Below are positions 54,988 through 63,940 of a stretch of DNA of 64,000 nucleotides, piece by piece (the stretch's first letter is position 1; each line of letters begins with the position of its first letter). Location of the stretch: NCBI RefSeq assembly GCF_016599045.1, contig NZ_JAENKV010000007.1, positions 1-64,000 on the forward strand, read 5' to 3'. Source of the stretch: Campylobacter sp. TTU_617 (GTDB lineage: Bacteria; Campylobacterota; Campylobacteria; Campylobacterales; Campylobacteraceae). The notes under the pieces are model-generated. The model was not told where the DNA came from, searched no databases, and saw only the letters and a program-made list of their open reading frames with translations. The position numbers and the translations under genes are program-made.

Positions 54988-55757
54988 TTTTTTCCTTTAA
55001 GCCATTTTTTGGTGTTTTTTAATTTTTTATATGCTGTTAAATCAAGCATAATAGGAGTAATGGTTGCATAACCTTGTTTTAAAAGAACTATATCACTATT
55101 TTTTTCTTTTTCATGTTTTAAATTTGTGCTTGCAAGCCAAAAGTATTTTACTCCTCTAGGGTTTGTATTAGAATGAGCTTTATAGGTATAAACTCTTTTT
55201 CCTGCTTTACAAATTTTTAAACCTTTATATGAAATTTTTGAAGATGGAAAATTAATATTTAAAAATTCTTTTTTACTTAATGGAAAACCTTTATCAAAAA
55301 TATTTTTTATAAGTTTTTTGGTTATTTTTAAGGCATTTTTATAGTCAGGTTCTTCGTTTTTTTGATAAAATTGAGAAAGTGCTATAGCCGGAATTCCTTG
55401 CAATACTGCTTCCATAGCTCCTGCACAAGTTCCAGAATAAGTAATATCTTCTCCTACATTAGCTCCTTTATTTATCCCGCTAATTACAAGATCAGGTAAT
55501 TTTTTTTTGTATAAAGTATGAAGTGCTAAATAAATACAATCAGCAGGAGTGCCATCATCAAGTTTGTAAAATCTTTTTTTAATTTTAATAAAGCGAAGAG
55601 GTTTTGTAAGGGTGATAGAATGAGCACAAGCAGATTTTTCGCAAGAAGGAGCAACTATAGTAATTTTAGCTTTAAATTCTTTTTTAAGCATTTTTATAAG
55701 TTTTTTTAAACCTTTGCTTTCATAACCATCATCATTGGTAATTAAAATTCTTTTCAT
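54984..55757 (-). CDS. surE: 5'-nucleotidase SurE
   Basis: The 257-residue metal-dependent nucleotidase starts MKRILITNDDGYESKGLK, where NDDG binds the metal. VAPSCEKSACAHSIT and VISGINKGANVGEDITYSGTCAGAMEA follow, all diagnostic of SurE. It acts on nucleoside monophosphates, with a stationary-phase role in other bacteria. It is first in the four-gene overlapping unit that ends with bla. Confidence 0.95.
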   Translation of the reverse strand: MKRILITNDDGYESKGLKKLIKMLKKEFKAKITIVAPSCEKSACAHSITLTKPLRFIKIKKRFYKLDDGTPADCIYLALHTLYKKKLPDLVISGINKGANVGEDITYSGTCAGAMEAVLQGIPAIALSQFYQKNEEPDYKNALKITKKLIKNIFDKGFPLSKKEFLNINFPSSKISYKGLKICKAGKRVYTYKAHSNTNPRGVKYFWLASTNLKHEKEKNSDIVLLKQGYATITPIMLDLTAYKKLKNTKKWLKGKK

Positions 55758-55900
55758 AAAAATAATTTACCTTTAAAAATTTTTTAAGATTAATTTTAAC
55801 ATTAAGTTTATAAAAACTCTCTTTTTTTGTAATTAAATTACTTTTTGTTATTACTTTATTATTACAATTAAAATCTATACAAAAATTATAAAGGAAATGA

Positions 55901-56653
55901 ATGAAAAAAATTATTAGTTTATTTGGTGCCATTGCTTTGGCTTTAAGTGTTGCTAATGCGGATATTAATCTTTATGGTCCAGGAGGTCCTCATACAGCTT
56001 TAAAAGATGTTGGAGCTAAATATACAGAAAAAACAGGTATTAAAGTAAATGTTAATTTCGGTCCTCAAGCAACTTGGCTTGAAAAAGCAAAAAATGATGC
56101 TGATATTTTATTTGGAGCCTCAGATCAATCTGCTTTAGCTATAGCAAGTGATTTTGATAAAGAATTTAATATAAAGGATATTAAACCTCTATATTTTAGA
56201 GAAGCTATTATCTTAACTCAAAAAGGAAATCCTCTACACATCAAAGGTTTAAAAGATTTAGCTAAAAAAGAAGTAAGAATTGTTGTTCCAGAAGGAGCGG
56301 GTAAAAGTAATACTTCAGGAACAGGTGTTTGGGAAGATATGATAGGAAGAACTAAAAATATCAAAATGATACAAGATTTTAGAAAAAATATTGTAGCTTT
56401 TGTTCCAAATAGTGGAAGCGCTAAAAAACTTTTTGCAGAAAATAAAGCAGATGCTTGGATAACTTGGATTGATTGGTCAAAAAGCAATCCAGACATAGGA
56501 ACTGCAGTGCAAATAGAAAAAGATTTAGTTATATATAGAACTTTTAATGTTGTTGCAAGAGAAAATTCAAATCAAGAAGTAAAAGATTTTATCGCTTTTT
56601 TAAGTTCTAAAGAAGCAAAAGAAATTTTTAAAAAATATGGATGGAAAGAATAA
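55901..56653 (+). CDS. peb3: Major antigenic protein PEB3 (AcfC-like binding protein)
   Basis: The 250-residue periplasmic protein has a signal peptide (MKKIISLFGAIALALSVANA, residues 1-20). The mature part begins DINLYGPGGPHTALKD and carries the PEB3 ligand-site motifs GAGKSNTSGTGVWED and AWITWIDW. PEB3 of C. jejuni is a dimer that binds phosphoglycerate or citrate-type ligands. In C. jejuni it is N-glycosylated at N90. Here N90 is present but the context is EFNIK, without Ser/Thr at +2, so the glycosylation sequon is lost. It has AAAGGAAA before its ATG and is divergent from surE. Confidence 0.93.
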   Translation: MKKIISLFGAIALALSVANADINLYGPGGPHTALKDVGAKYTEKTGIKVNVNFGPQATWLEKAKNDADILFGASDQSALAIASDFDKEFNIKDIKPLYFREAIILTQKGNPLHIKGLKDLAKKEVRIVVPEGAGKSNTSGTGVWEDMIGRTKNIKMIQDFRKNIVAFVPNSGSAKKLFAENKADAWITWIDWSKSNPDIGTAVQIEKDLVIYRTFNVVARENSNQEVKDFIAFLSSKEAKEIFKKYGWKE

Positions 56654-56748
56654 ATTTCATCTATTAAAAAATTATTTATAGATTTAATCCTTTTTTGATA
56701 AGCCATTTTGCTATAATTGCTTTTTATAAATTTTTAAAGGATTTTTTT

Positions 56749-57453
56749 ATGTTAAATCTTTTGCTTTTAAGTAGTTCTAGCTATAAGGATACAGGCTATT
56801 TAACACATGCAAAATCTTTTATAGAAGATTTTTTACAAGAATGTGATATTAAGGATGAATCTATACTTTTTATTCCTTATGCAGGAGTGAGAAGAAGTAA
56901 TGAAGAATATGAAATAAAAGTAAAAGAAAGTTTAAATAAAAACAATATTGTCTCAATACATCATTTTGCAAATTTAAAAGAAGCAATCTTAAAGGCTAAA
57001 GTTTTTTTAGTGGGTGGTGGAAATACTTTTATGCTTTTATCTAAGCTTTATGAATATGATTTACTTGAAATTTTAAAAAAACGTATCCAAGATGGCGCTT
57101 GTTATATAGGATGGAGTGCAGGATCTAATATAGCTGGAAAAAGCATTAAAACAACTAATGACATGCCAATAATTATGCCAAAAAGTTTTGATGCCTTAAA
57201 TGTTTTTCCATATCAAATAAATCCTCATTTTATAAGTGGTAAAATTCAAGGTCATAATGGAGAGAGTAGAGAAGAGAGATTAGAAGAATTTTTAATAGCA
57301 AATCCTAAAGATGAAATTTATGCTATTCCTGAAGGTTCAGCTTTAAGAGTGCAAGGGAATAAAATAAAAATTATAGGCTATAATCCTGTGCTTAAATTAA
57401 GCTATCCTATGAAAAGCACAATTTTAGAACTCAATCAAGAATATAATTTTTAA
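56749..57453 (+). CDS. pepE: Peptidase E-like serine peptidase (S51)
   Basis: Start is set at ATG 56749 (MLNLLLLSSSSYKD), with AAAGGA eight bases upstream; the product has 234 residues. It is a class I amidotransferase-like fold with VGGGNTFMLLSKL and the nucleophile elbow GWSAGSNIAG. Later Asp (TNDMPI) and His (NPHFISG) residues complete a Ser-His-Asp/Glu set. PepE hydrolyses N-terminal aspartyl dipeptides. It is followed nine bases later by a dicarboxylate carrier, suggesting joint use of aspartate peptides. Confidence 0.9.
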   Translation: MLNLLLLSSSSYKDTGYLTHAKSFIEDFLQECDIKDESILFIPYAGVRRSNEEYEIKVKESLNKNNIVSIHHFANLKEAILKAKVFLVGGGNTFMLLSKLYEYDLLEILKKRIQDGACYIGWSAGSNIAGKSIKTTNDMPIIMPKSFDALNVFPYQINPHFISGKIQGHNGESREERLEEFLIANPKDEIYAIPEGSALRVQGNKIKIIGYNPVLKLSYPMKSTILELNQEYNF

Positions 57454-57461
57454 GGATTAAA

Positions 57462-58766
57462 ATGCAAACATTTTATCTTTTTGCCTCAATCTTAGGGACA
57501 ATAGTAGCTATTATTTTACTTATTAAAAAGGTAGAAACAAAAACTGTTTTAATTGGCGTTGGTTTTGTTCTTTGTTTAATTTCTTTAAAACCTGTTGATG
57601 CTTTAAATGCCTTTACAACAGCTATGACTAAAGCTTCTTTACTTAAAGCTATTTGTGCTAGTATGGGTTTTGCTTTTGTGATGAAATTTACTAAGTGTGA
57701 TGTGCATTTAGTAAGATTACTTACCGCACCTTTGAAAAATTTAGGTTTTTTCTTAATTCCTATAGCCTTTATCATTACATTTTTTATTTCTATTGCAATT
57801 CCTTCAGCAGCAGGATGTGCTGCAGCCGTTGGCGCAACGTTGATTCCCCTTTTAATGGCATCAGGTGTCAAGCCTGCTATGGCTGCAACTACTGTTGTAA
57901 GTGGAACTTTAGGCGGTGTTTTAAGTCCTGGAACTTCTCATAATAGTATTGTGGCAAATATGAGTGGTTTTTCTGTCCCTCAAGTTATAGGTGTTCAGCT
58001 TAATAATGCTATAGTTGCTGGTATTATAGTTTGCATCTCTTTAATCATTATGACTTTAATTTTTAAAGATTATACAAAAGGTATTGTTTATGAGGTTAAA
58101 ACTCAAGATAATCATGAAACAATGATACAAAAAGTAAATATTTTATATGCTTTAATGCCTTTAGTACCTATTGTTATTTTGGTTATTGGGGCAAGTGATT
58201 TGTCAAAATATCAATTTTTAAGTCCTTTTTTAGAATGGACCACTAAGATTGGTGTTGCAGAAGCTATGCTTTTAGGGGCAATTTTAGCAATATTTATTAC
58301 AATGAGTAAGCCAAGTGAAATTTGTAAAGAATTTTTTAGTGGTATGGGAAACTCTTATGCTAATGTTGTAGGTATTATCATAGCAGCAAGTGTTTTTGTA
58401 GCTGGGCTTAAAGCATGTGGAGCTATTGATGCGGTGATTGAATTTTTAAAAAATGAACAACATTATGTGAGTATAGGTGGAACCTTTATACCTTTTTTAA
58501 TGGCTATAGTTACAGGATCTGGTGATGCTCCCACTATAGCTTTTAATGAGTCAATTACTATCCATGCTGCAACTTTAGGCTTTGATCAGGTAAAATTAGG
58601 AACTGCTGTTACGATAGCAGGGGTATTAGGACGGGTTATGTCCCCAATTTTAGCAGCAAATATTATAGTAGCTGCTATAGCAGGAACTAATACCATAGAA
58701 ATTGTCAAAAGAACAGCTTTAGGATCAGTAATTTCTCTTTTTGTAATAGCATTTATTATGCTTTAA
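57462..58766 (+). CDS. dcuC: C4-dicarboxylate anaerobic carrier, DcuC-like
   Basis: The 434-residue membrane protein has about 11-12 segments, with the family features IPSAAGCAAAVGATLIPLLMASGVKPAMAA and GGVLSPGTSHNS. The second half is GSGDAPTIAFNESI. DcuC exchanges succinate for fumarate, malate or aspartate in anaerobic respiration. Its stop codon is inside a strong hairpin shared with pepT. Confidence 0.85.
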   Translation: MQTFYLFASILGTIVAIILLIKKVETKTVLIGVGFVLCLISLKPVDALNAFTTAMTKASLLKAICASMGFAFVMKFTKCDVHLVRLLTAPLKNLGFFLIPIAFIITFFISIAIPSAAGCAAAVGATLIPLLMASGVKPAMAATTVVSGTLGGVLSPGTSHNSIVANMSGFSVPQVIGVQLNNAIVAGIIVCISLIIMTLIFKDYTKGIVYEVKTQDNHETMIQKVNILYALMPLVPIVILVIGASDLSKYQFLSPFLEWTTKIGVAEAMLLGAILAIFITMSKPSEICKEFFSGMGNSYANVVGIIIAASVFVAGLKACGAIDAVIEFLKNEQHYVSIGGTFIPFLMAIVTGSGDAPTIAFNESITIHAATLGFDQVKLGTAVTIAGVLGRVMSPILAANIIVAAIAGTNTIEIVKRTALGSVISLFVIAFIML

Positions 58767-58784
58767 TTTTAAAGCATAATAAAT
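58751..58784. terminator. Strong bidirectional terminator between dcuC and pepT
   Basis: ATTTATTATGCTTTAA (58751-58766) is perfectly complementary to TTAAAGCATAATAAAT (58769-58784). The stem has up to 16 pairs, with an effective loop of about four bases. It contains the dcuC stop and ends at the pepT stop. AT-rich flanks give T runs on both strands. Confidence 0.8.
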
Positions 58785-60017
58785 TTAAGAATTTTTACTT
58801 GCTAAAATGATAATTTCTTGCAAAACTTTACTAGCTGATTTTAAAGATTTTACAGGCAAATATTCATAAATGGAATGAAAATTATGCGCTCCTGTAAAAA
58901 TATTAGGACAAGGCAAGCCTTTTTGTGATAAAATGGCTCCATCATATCCGCCACGCATTGGTATAATCTTTGCTTTGATATTTAAATTTTCATAAGCCTT
59001 TAAGGCTAGTTTTATAGGCAAGGCATTTGTATTTTTTAGCGAATTAAATACATTTTTATATCTATCATTTAATTTTATATCAATTTTTTCATCTCCCCAA
59101 AGTTTTTTACAAGCATCGCCTAAATCTTTTAAAAATTGCATTCTTTGTTTGTATTTTTCATCATCAAATTCTCTCACATCGATTTTTAAAATAGTTTTTG
59201 CACTATTTCCTTTTAATTCTTTTACCCAAAAATATCCCTCTTTATTTTCTGTATATTCAGGCACTTCACCTCGTGGAAGCATAGAGATAAATTGATGAGC
59301 TAAGATTAAAGAATTTACAAGTTTGTTTTTAGCATTCATAGGATGAGCTGAAATACCTTTAAAGATTATTTCTACATCTCCTGCATTCCAGTTTTCATAT
59401 ATAAATTCTCCTATGCTACAACAATCTAAGCAATACCCAAAATCAGCTTTAATTTCTTTAATATCAAAAGCTTTTGCTCCTTTTAAACCTTGTTCTTCAT
59501 CAGGTAAAAATCCTACTATTATATTGCCGTGTTTAATATCTGAATTTTTAACAAAAAACTCTAAACAATCCATAATAGCAGCAATAGCTGCCTTATCATC
59601 AGCTCCTAATAAGCTTGTGCCATCTGTATGGATAATCTCATCTCCTATATAATTTTTTAGTTCTTTAAATTCGCTTTCTTTAAGGTAAATATTTAAGTCT
59701 TTATTTAAGCAAATATCCCCACCTTTATAAGGTGTAATTTTGGCTTTTGTATCATTTGTTTGTTCCATACTAGTATCTAAATGAGCAAAAAATGCTATGC
59801 TTGGTGCATTAGAAATGTTTGCTGGTAAAATTGCAGTTGTAATAGAATTTTCACGTCTTTTAATCTCACTTAAGCCTAATTCTTTTAATTCCTGTTCTAA
59901 TAATATAGCTAGTTCCATTTCTTTTGGATTTGAAGGCATAATTCCTATTGCACCATTGTCTTTATTGGTTGTAGTATTGATTTTTGTATAATTTATAAAT
60001 CTTTCTACTATGTCCAT
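58785..60017 (-). CDS. pepT: Peptidase T (tripeptide aminopeptidase)
   Basis: The 410-residue M20 metallopeptidase has the zinc-site motifs FFAHLDTS, GADDKAA, DEEQGLKGA and the final GAHNFHS. It also has the PepT-typical MRGGYDGAILSQKG. It removes the N-terminal residue of tripeptides. It converges on dcuC and shares its terminator. Length and motifs are normal. Confidence 0.95.
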   Translation of the reverse strand: MDIVERFINYTKINTTTNKDNGAIGIMPSNPKEMELAILLEQELKELGLSEIKRRENSITTAILPANISNAPSIAFFAHLDTSMEQTNDTKAKITPYKGGDICLNKDLNIYLKESEFKELKNYIGDEIIHTDGTSLLGADDKAAIAAIMDCLEFFVKNSDIKHGNIIVGFLPDEEQGLKGAKAFDIKEIKADFGYCLDCCSIGEFIYENWNAGDVEIIFKGISAHPMNAKNKLVNSLILAHQFISMLPRGEVPEYTENKEGYFWVKELKGNSAKTILKIDVREFDDEKYKQRMQFLKDLGDACKKLWGDEKIDIKLNDRYKNVFNSLKNTNALPIKLALKAYENLNIKAKIIPMRGGYDGAILSQKGLPCPNIFTGAHNFHSIYEYLPVKSLKSASKVLQEIIILASKNS

Positions 60018-60254
60018 ATTGAATCCTTAAATATATTATTTAAGATTTATTATATATAATTATTTTAATTTATCAGTAGTTAAAATGTATTAGACTTATT
60101 TTCAATATTGAAAATAGATTTTTACTTAAAATAATAAAAATTATAGTTTTGATTTTAGAAATGAAGATAAAGAATATAAAATTAATAATAAATATTTTAA
60201 TTTAGAAAGTGAATATTAAATCCTTTAAAAGATTTTTACTTAATTAAAATTGTC

Positions 60255-60281
60255 AAAACCATTACAATTTGTAATGGTTTT
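60255..60281. terminator. Terminator after the ADP-ribosyltransferase gene
   Basis: AAAACCATTAC (60255-60265) pairs with GTAATGGTTTT (60271-60281) over a 5-base loop, and a TT run follows on the plus strand. It begins seven bases after the minus-strand toxin-like gene stop. The rest of 60018-60254 between pepT and the hairpin holds no gene that I can see. Confidence 0.75.
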
Positions 60282-60287
60282 TTAGTA

Positions 60288-61043
60288 TTAAAACTCTTTT
60301 GGTTGTTTCAAATTATCCACTTTTTCAATCTCACAAGGTTGATTGATATAACAAGGACCTGTCATTTTGACATAAATTGTTAATTTTTTATGATCTTTGG
60401 ATATTTCATAAGATTCTATACTTAAAACCCTATTTCTTGGAAAAAGTAATTCATATTGACTTTCAAATGCGGCAAGTCCCTTTAAAGAAACAAAAAGTGC
60501 ATCTGAGTATTTTGGAACTTTTATAACAAGTTCAACAGGTCTGGTTTGAAATACACCATTTCTAATTGTAGTAGTAGACATAAACCCATAGTCTCTGTAT
60601 TTTTTATGATTAATAAATTCTAAATAATGTTTAGCCCTTTCTGTAAATTTTCCATCTTTATAAATTTGAGAAAAATAATTTTTATCTAAAAGTCTAAATA
60701 TAAAACTTAGATTTTCATAACGATAAACTATTAAATTTTCAAATATAATTGTTTTTCCTAAAGCTTGATCAAGCTTTTTTACCATTTCTTTTTGTTTTTC
60801 ATCTAAAGAAGAAAGTCCTTCTCCATTTCTTAATTTGCTATTTATTGTTACAAAATCTCCATAAGTATATTGATAGACTATATTTTTTTCTTCTTGAGAT
60901 AAAACATTATTTCCATAAAGTCTTAACCACCAATTTACTGCTTCCCAACCATTTTTAAATTTTTTATAACTTGTATCATCATAATATCCCATTAAAGATG
61001 CCTGAAATCCTAAAAATAAAAGTAAAAAAATAATTTTTTTCAT
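60288..61043 (-). CDS. Secreted ADP-ribosyltransferase exoenzyme (C3-like)
   Basis: The 251-residue protein from ATG 61043 (AAAGGAG five bases upstream) has a signal peptide (about 1-19). The mature part, about 230 residues, follows the ADP-ribosyltransferase exotoxin family. A helix reads YGDFVTINSKLR (61-72). VYRYE provides the NAD-binding Arg (R108). GFMSTTTI is the STS-like strand (153-160, S156). ESQYELLFPR is the ARTT loop with Q196-x-E198. QxE, rather than ExE, is the form seen in C3-type enzymes that modify asparagine. No binding or translocation domain is present, as in C3. The gene has its own promoter and terminator. The target is unknown. Confidence 0.8.
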   Translation of the reverse strand: MKKIIFLLLFLGFQASLMGYYDDTSYKKFKNGWEAVNWWLRLYGNNVLSQEEKNIVYQYTYGDFVTINSKLRNGEGLSSLDEKQKEMVKKLDQALGKTIIFENLIVYRYENLSFIFRLLDKNYFSQIYKDGKFTERAKHYLEFINHKKYRDYGFMSTTTIRNGVFQTRPVELVIKVPKYSDALFVSLKGLAAFESQYELLFPRNRVLSIESYEISKDHKKLTIYVKMTGPCYINQPCEIEKVDNLKQPKEF

Positions 61044-61067
61044 TAGCACTCCTTTAATTTGAATTGG

Positions 61068-61083
61068 ATTATAATTAATTATA
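61068..61083 (-). promoter_or_regulatory. Probable -10 boxes for the ADP-ribosyltransferase gene
   Basis: On the minus strand TATAAT occurs twice, at 61073-61068 and 61083-61078, 25 and 35 bases before the ATG. The closer one would give a leader of about 18 bases holding the Shine-Dalgarno. The remaining 61100-61259 between this promoter and zupT is AT-rich and without a gene. Confidence 0.5.
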
Positions 61084-61259
61084 TACCATACAAATTTAAT
61101 TTTTTAGGAAAATTATGTATAAAATAGTAAATATAAGATATAAATAGTATTAAATATAAAGAAGTACCATAGAATTTTAATGTTACAAAAAGTAAAATAT
61201 GTTTAATATGATTTTAAAAATAAATAGTAAAAGTATTTAAAAAATTTAAAAACTTATCT

Positions 61260-62135
61260 TTAAGGATTTAACAAAATTAAACTCACTGCCATTACAGCCA
61301 TTCCAAAAACTAATCCATAAAGACTATCGTGTGCTTTGTCATAGGTTTTAGCAGCAGGGAGTAATTCATCAAAAGAGATAAAGACCATTATCCCAGCTAC
61401 TACAGCAAAGGTAATAGCTAAGGTAAGTTCATTCATAATAGGTAAAATTAAAAATGCACCAACGATAGCTCCTATAGGTTCAGCTATTCCAGAAAGAGCT
61501 GAATAAATAAAAGCTTTCTTTTTATCATTTGTAGCATGATAAATAGGTAAAGAAACTGCCATTCCTTCTGGAATATTGTGTATAGCAACAGCAACAGCTA
61601 TAGCTATGCCAAAACTAAGATTATCAAGGCTTGAAATAAAAGTAGCAAAGCCTTCTGGAAAATTATGTATTGCTATAGCAAGTGCGGTAAATAACCCAGT
61701 TCTTTTTAGGGCCTTAGTATTGATTTTTTTGAGTGGTTCTCCAGGATGAAAGTGTGGAGCTTTTTCATTTTTTTTAGGTAAAGGACAGATTTTAAGCTCA
61801 CTTAAATCTTCTTTTGGTTCGTGAGGATTAACATCTTCTGGAATAAATTTATCAATCATGGCCGATAAAAAAATACCGCTAAAAAAGCATAAGAGTGCTA
61901 AAAGCTCACCATAACTTGAATTATAATATCTTTTAAAATCAATTAAAGCAGAAGGTAAAATTTCCATAAAAGAAATATAAATCATTACTCCAGCTGAAAA
62001 TCCAAGTCCAAAAGAAAGAATTCTTAAATTATCATTTTTGCTAAAAAAAGCAATCACAGAGCCAATTGCAGTTGAAAATCCAGCAAGTATGGTTAAAATT
62101 ATTGCTATTAAAAGTTCTTCTAGTGTGAATTCCAT
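61260..62135 (-). CDS. zupT: ZIP-family zinc transporter ZupT
   Basis: The 291-residue membrane protein of about eight segments has the ZIP motif AIHNFPEGFATF in one helix and AIHNIPEGMAVSLP in the next. These form the metal path. A histidine-rich loop (about 130-145: PHFHPGEP) lies before them. It imports zinc and perhaps other divalent metals. No Shine-Dalgarno is seen, and a TATAAT lies only 6-11 bases before the ATG. Confidence 0.92.
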   Translation of the reverse strand: MEFTLEELLIAIILTILAGFSTAIGSVIAFFSKNDNLRILSFGLGFSAGVMIYISFMEILPSALIDFKRYYNSSYGELLALLCFFSGIFLSAMIDKFIPEDVNPHEPKEDLSELKICPLPKKNEKAPHFHPGEPLKKINTKALKRTGLFTALAIAIHNFPEGFATFISSLDNLSFGIAIAVAVAIHNIPEGMAVSLPIYHATNDKKKAFIYSALSGIAEPIGAIVGAFLILPIMNELTLAITFAVVAGIMVFISFDELLPAAKTYDKAHDSLYGLVFGMAVMAVSLILLNP

Positions 62136-62221
62136 AAAACATTATAACAAAAATTATTAATAATTAATATTTTAAGTAAGTTTTGGCTAGAATTTAAATT
62201 TTATTTTGATTAAAGAGTTAA

Positions 62222-63316
62222 ATGATGAAAACTTTTTTAGTTTGTGCTTTAGAGCCATCAGCAAATTTACATTTAAAAGAAATTTTAAAAGTTTATAAAG
62301 AAAATTTTAAAGATTTTAATCTTTTGGGAATTTATGATGAGGATTTGTCTAAAGAATTTAACTTAGATTCTAAACCTCTTTATAGTTCTCATGAATTTAG
62401 TGCTATGGGATTTATAGAGATTTTACCTTTGATTTTTAAAGCAAAAAAAGCGATCAAAGAACTTGTAAAATTAAGTTTTGAAGTAAAAATTGATGCTATA
62501 CTTTGCATAGATTCTCCAGCTTTTAATATACCTTTAGCTAAAGCTTTAAAAAGATCAAATTCAAAAATAAAAAGAGTTTATTATATACTTCCTCAAGTTT
62601 GGGCATGGAAGAAAGGACGTATTCCTATTATAGAGAGTCATTTTGATATTTTGGCATCTATTTTACCTTTTGACGATAAGTTTTTTACTAAGAGTATTTA
62701 TTGCGGACATCCGCTTTTAGATGAAATTAAAGAATTTAAAACTAAAGAAGATAAAAAATTAATTCTTTCAAAAAAAGAAGAAAAAATTATAGCTTTTTTA
62801 CCTGGATCAAGAAAAAGTGAGATTAAACGATTAATGCCTATCTTTAGAGAACTTGCTAAAAAATTTAAAGGTGAAAAAATTCTTTGTGTTCCTTCTTTTA
62901 GACGTGATAAACTTGAAATTTATGAAGATATATCCGAATTTAAGGTGCAAAGCAATACTCCAAAAATACTTAAAAAAGCTGATTTTGCTTTTATTTGTAG
63001 TGGTACAGCTACACTAGAAGCAGCTTTAGTAGGAACGCCTTTTGTTTTAACTTATAAGGCAAAAGCTATTGATATTTTTATAGCAAAATTATTTGTAAAA
63101 TTAAAACATATAGGACTTGCAAATATTATTTGTGATTTTGCAGGAAAAGAGCCTTTAAATCCTGAATTTTTACAGAATGAAGTTAAGGTGGAAAATCTTT
63201 ATAATTCTTATATAAATTATAATTATCAAGTATTTTTTGATAAGGTTAATTTTTTAAAAGAGTATTTAAAATTTGGAAGTGCAAAAAATTTGGCTAAAAT
63301 ACTTCATGAAATTTAA
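62222..63316 (+). CDS. lpxB: Lipid-A-disaccharide synthase
   Basis: The 364-residue glycosyltransferase (GT19) joins UDP-diacylglucosamine and lipid X in lipid A synthesis. Motifs are [13 protein letters not shown] (in place of the usual GExSGD), [46 protein letters not shown] and [11 protein letters not shown]. Two ATGs in tandem (62222, 62225) are both possible starts. greA follows 12 bases later. Confidence 0.95.
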   Translation: MMKTFLVCALEPSANLHLKEILKVYKENFKDFNLLGIYDEDLSKEFNLDSKPLYSSHEFSAMGFIEILPLIFKAKKAIKELVKLSFEVKIDAILCIDSPAFNIPLAKALKRSNSKIKRVYYILPQVWAWKKGRIPIIESHFDILASILPFDDKFFTKSIYCGHPLLDEIKEFKTKEDKKLILSKKEEKIIAFLPGSRKSEIKRLMPIFRELAKKFKGEKILCVPSFRRDKLEIYEDISEFKVQSNTPKILKKADFAFICSGTATLEAALVGTPFVLTYKAKAIDIFIAKLFVKLKHIGLANIICDFAGKEPLNPEFLQNEVKVENLYNSYINYNYQVFFDKVNFLKEYLKFGSAKNLAKILHEI

Positions 63317-63328
63317 AAAGGATAAAAA

Positions 63329-63814
63329 ATGCAAAAAGAACCAATGAGTGAATTTGGCTATAAAAAATTACTTAATGAATTAAAAGACTTAAAAGATAAT
63401 CAACGTCCAGCAGTAGTTGTTGAGATTGATGTAGCAAGAAGTCACGGAGATTTAAAAGAAAATGCAGAATATCACGCCGCAAGAGAAAAACAAGCTTTAA
63501 TTGAAAGTCGTATAGCAGAATTAAGCGATATTTTAGCAAGAGCTCAAGTTATTGATCCTTCAAGCTATGATCACGATAGTGTTAAATTTGGCTCTAGTGT
63601 TGTGATTATGGATGTAGAAAGTGAGAAAGAAAGTAAATATACTTTAGTTGGAATTTGTGAAAGCAATCTTGAAAAAGGTTATATTTCCATCAATTCACCT
63701 ATTGCAAAGGCCATGCTTGGTAAGAAAATAGGTGATGAGTTTAAAGTGCGTCTGCCAAAGGGAGAAAGTGAATTTGAAATTATAGATATTTTTTATGAAG
63801 CCTTAGAGTTTTAA
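63329..63814 (+). CDS. greA: Transcription elongation factor GreA
   Basis: The 161-residue factor rescues backtracked RNA polymerase. The N-terminal coiled coil carries the acidic tip [15 protein letters not shown], and the C-terminal FKBP-like domain ends [22 protein letters not shown] precedes the ATG. The pairing lpxB-greA is the one known from C. jejuni. Confidence 0.97.
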   Translation: MQKEPMSEFGYKKLLNELKDLKDNQRPAVVVEIDVARSHGDLKENAEYHAAREKQALIESRIAELSDILARAQVIDPSSYDHDSVKFGSSVVIMDVESEKESKYTLVGICESNLEKGYISINSPIAKAMLGKKIGDEFKVRLPKGESEFEIIDIFYEALEF

Positions 63815-63940
63815 TATCTGATAATTTTTAAATATTTTATAATAAATTTAATTTATTTTTTTAGAAAAGTGAGAGAAATATTTATTTATGATAGAAGTTA
63901 GTATTTATGTAAAATATAAATTATAATAAAGAATTAAAAA

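Noticed and set aside
60749-60958. Plus-strand ORF inside the ADP-ribosyltransferase gene
   Set aside because: It is an antisense frame in AT-rich coding DNA, with no Shine-Dalgarno and low-complexity translation.
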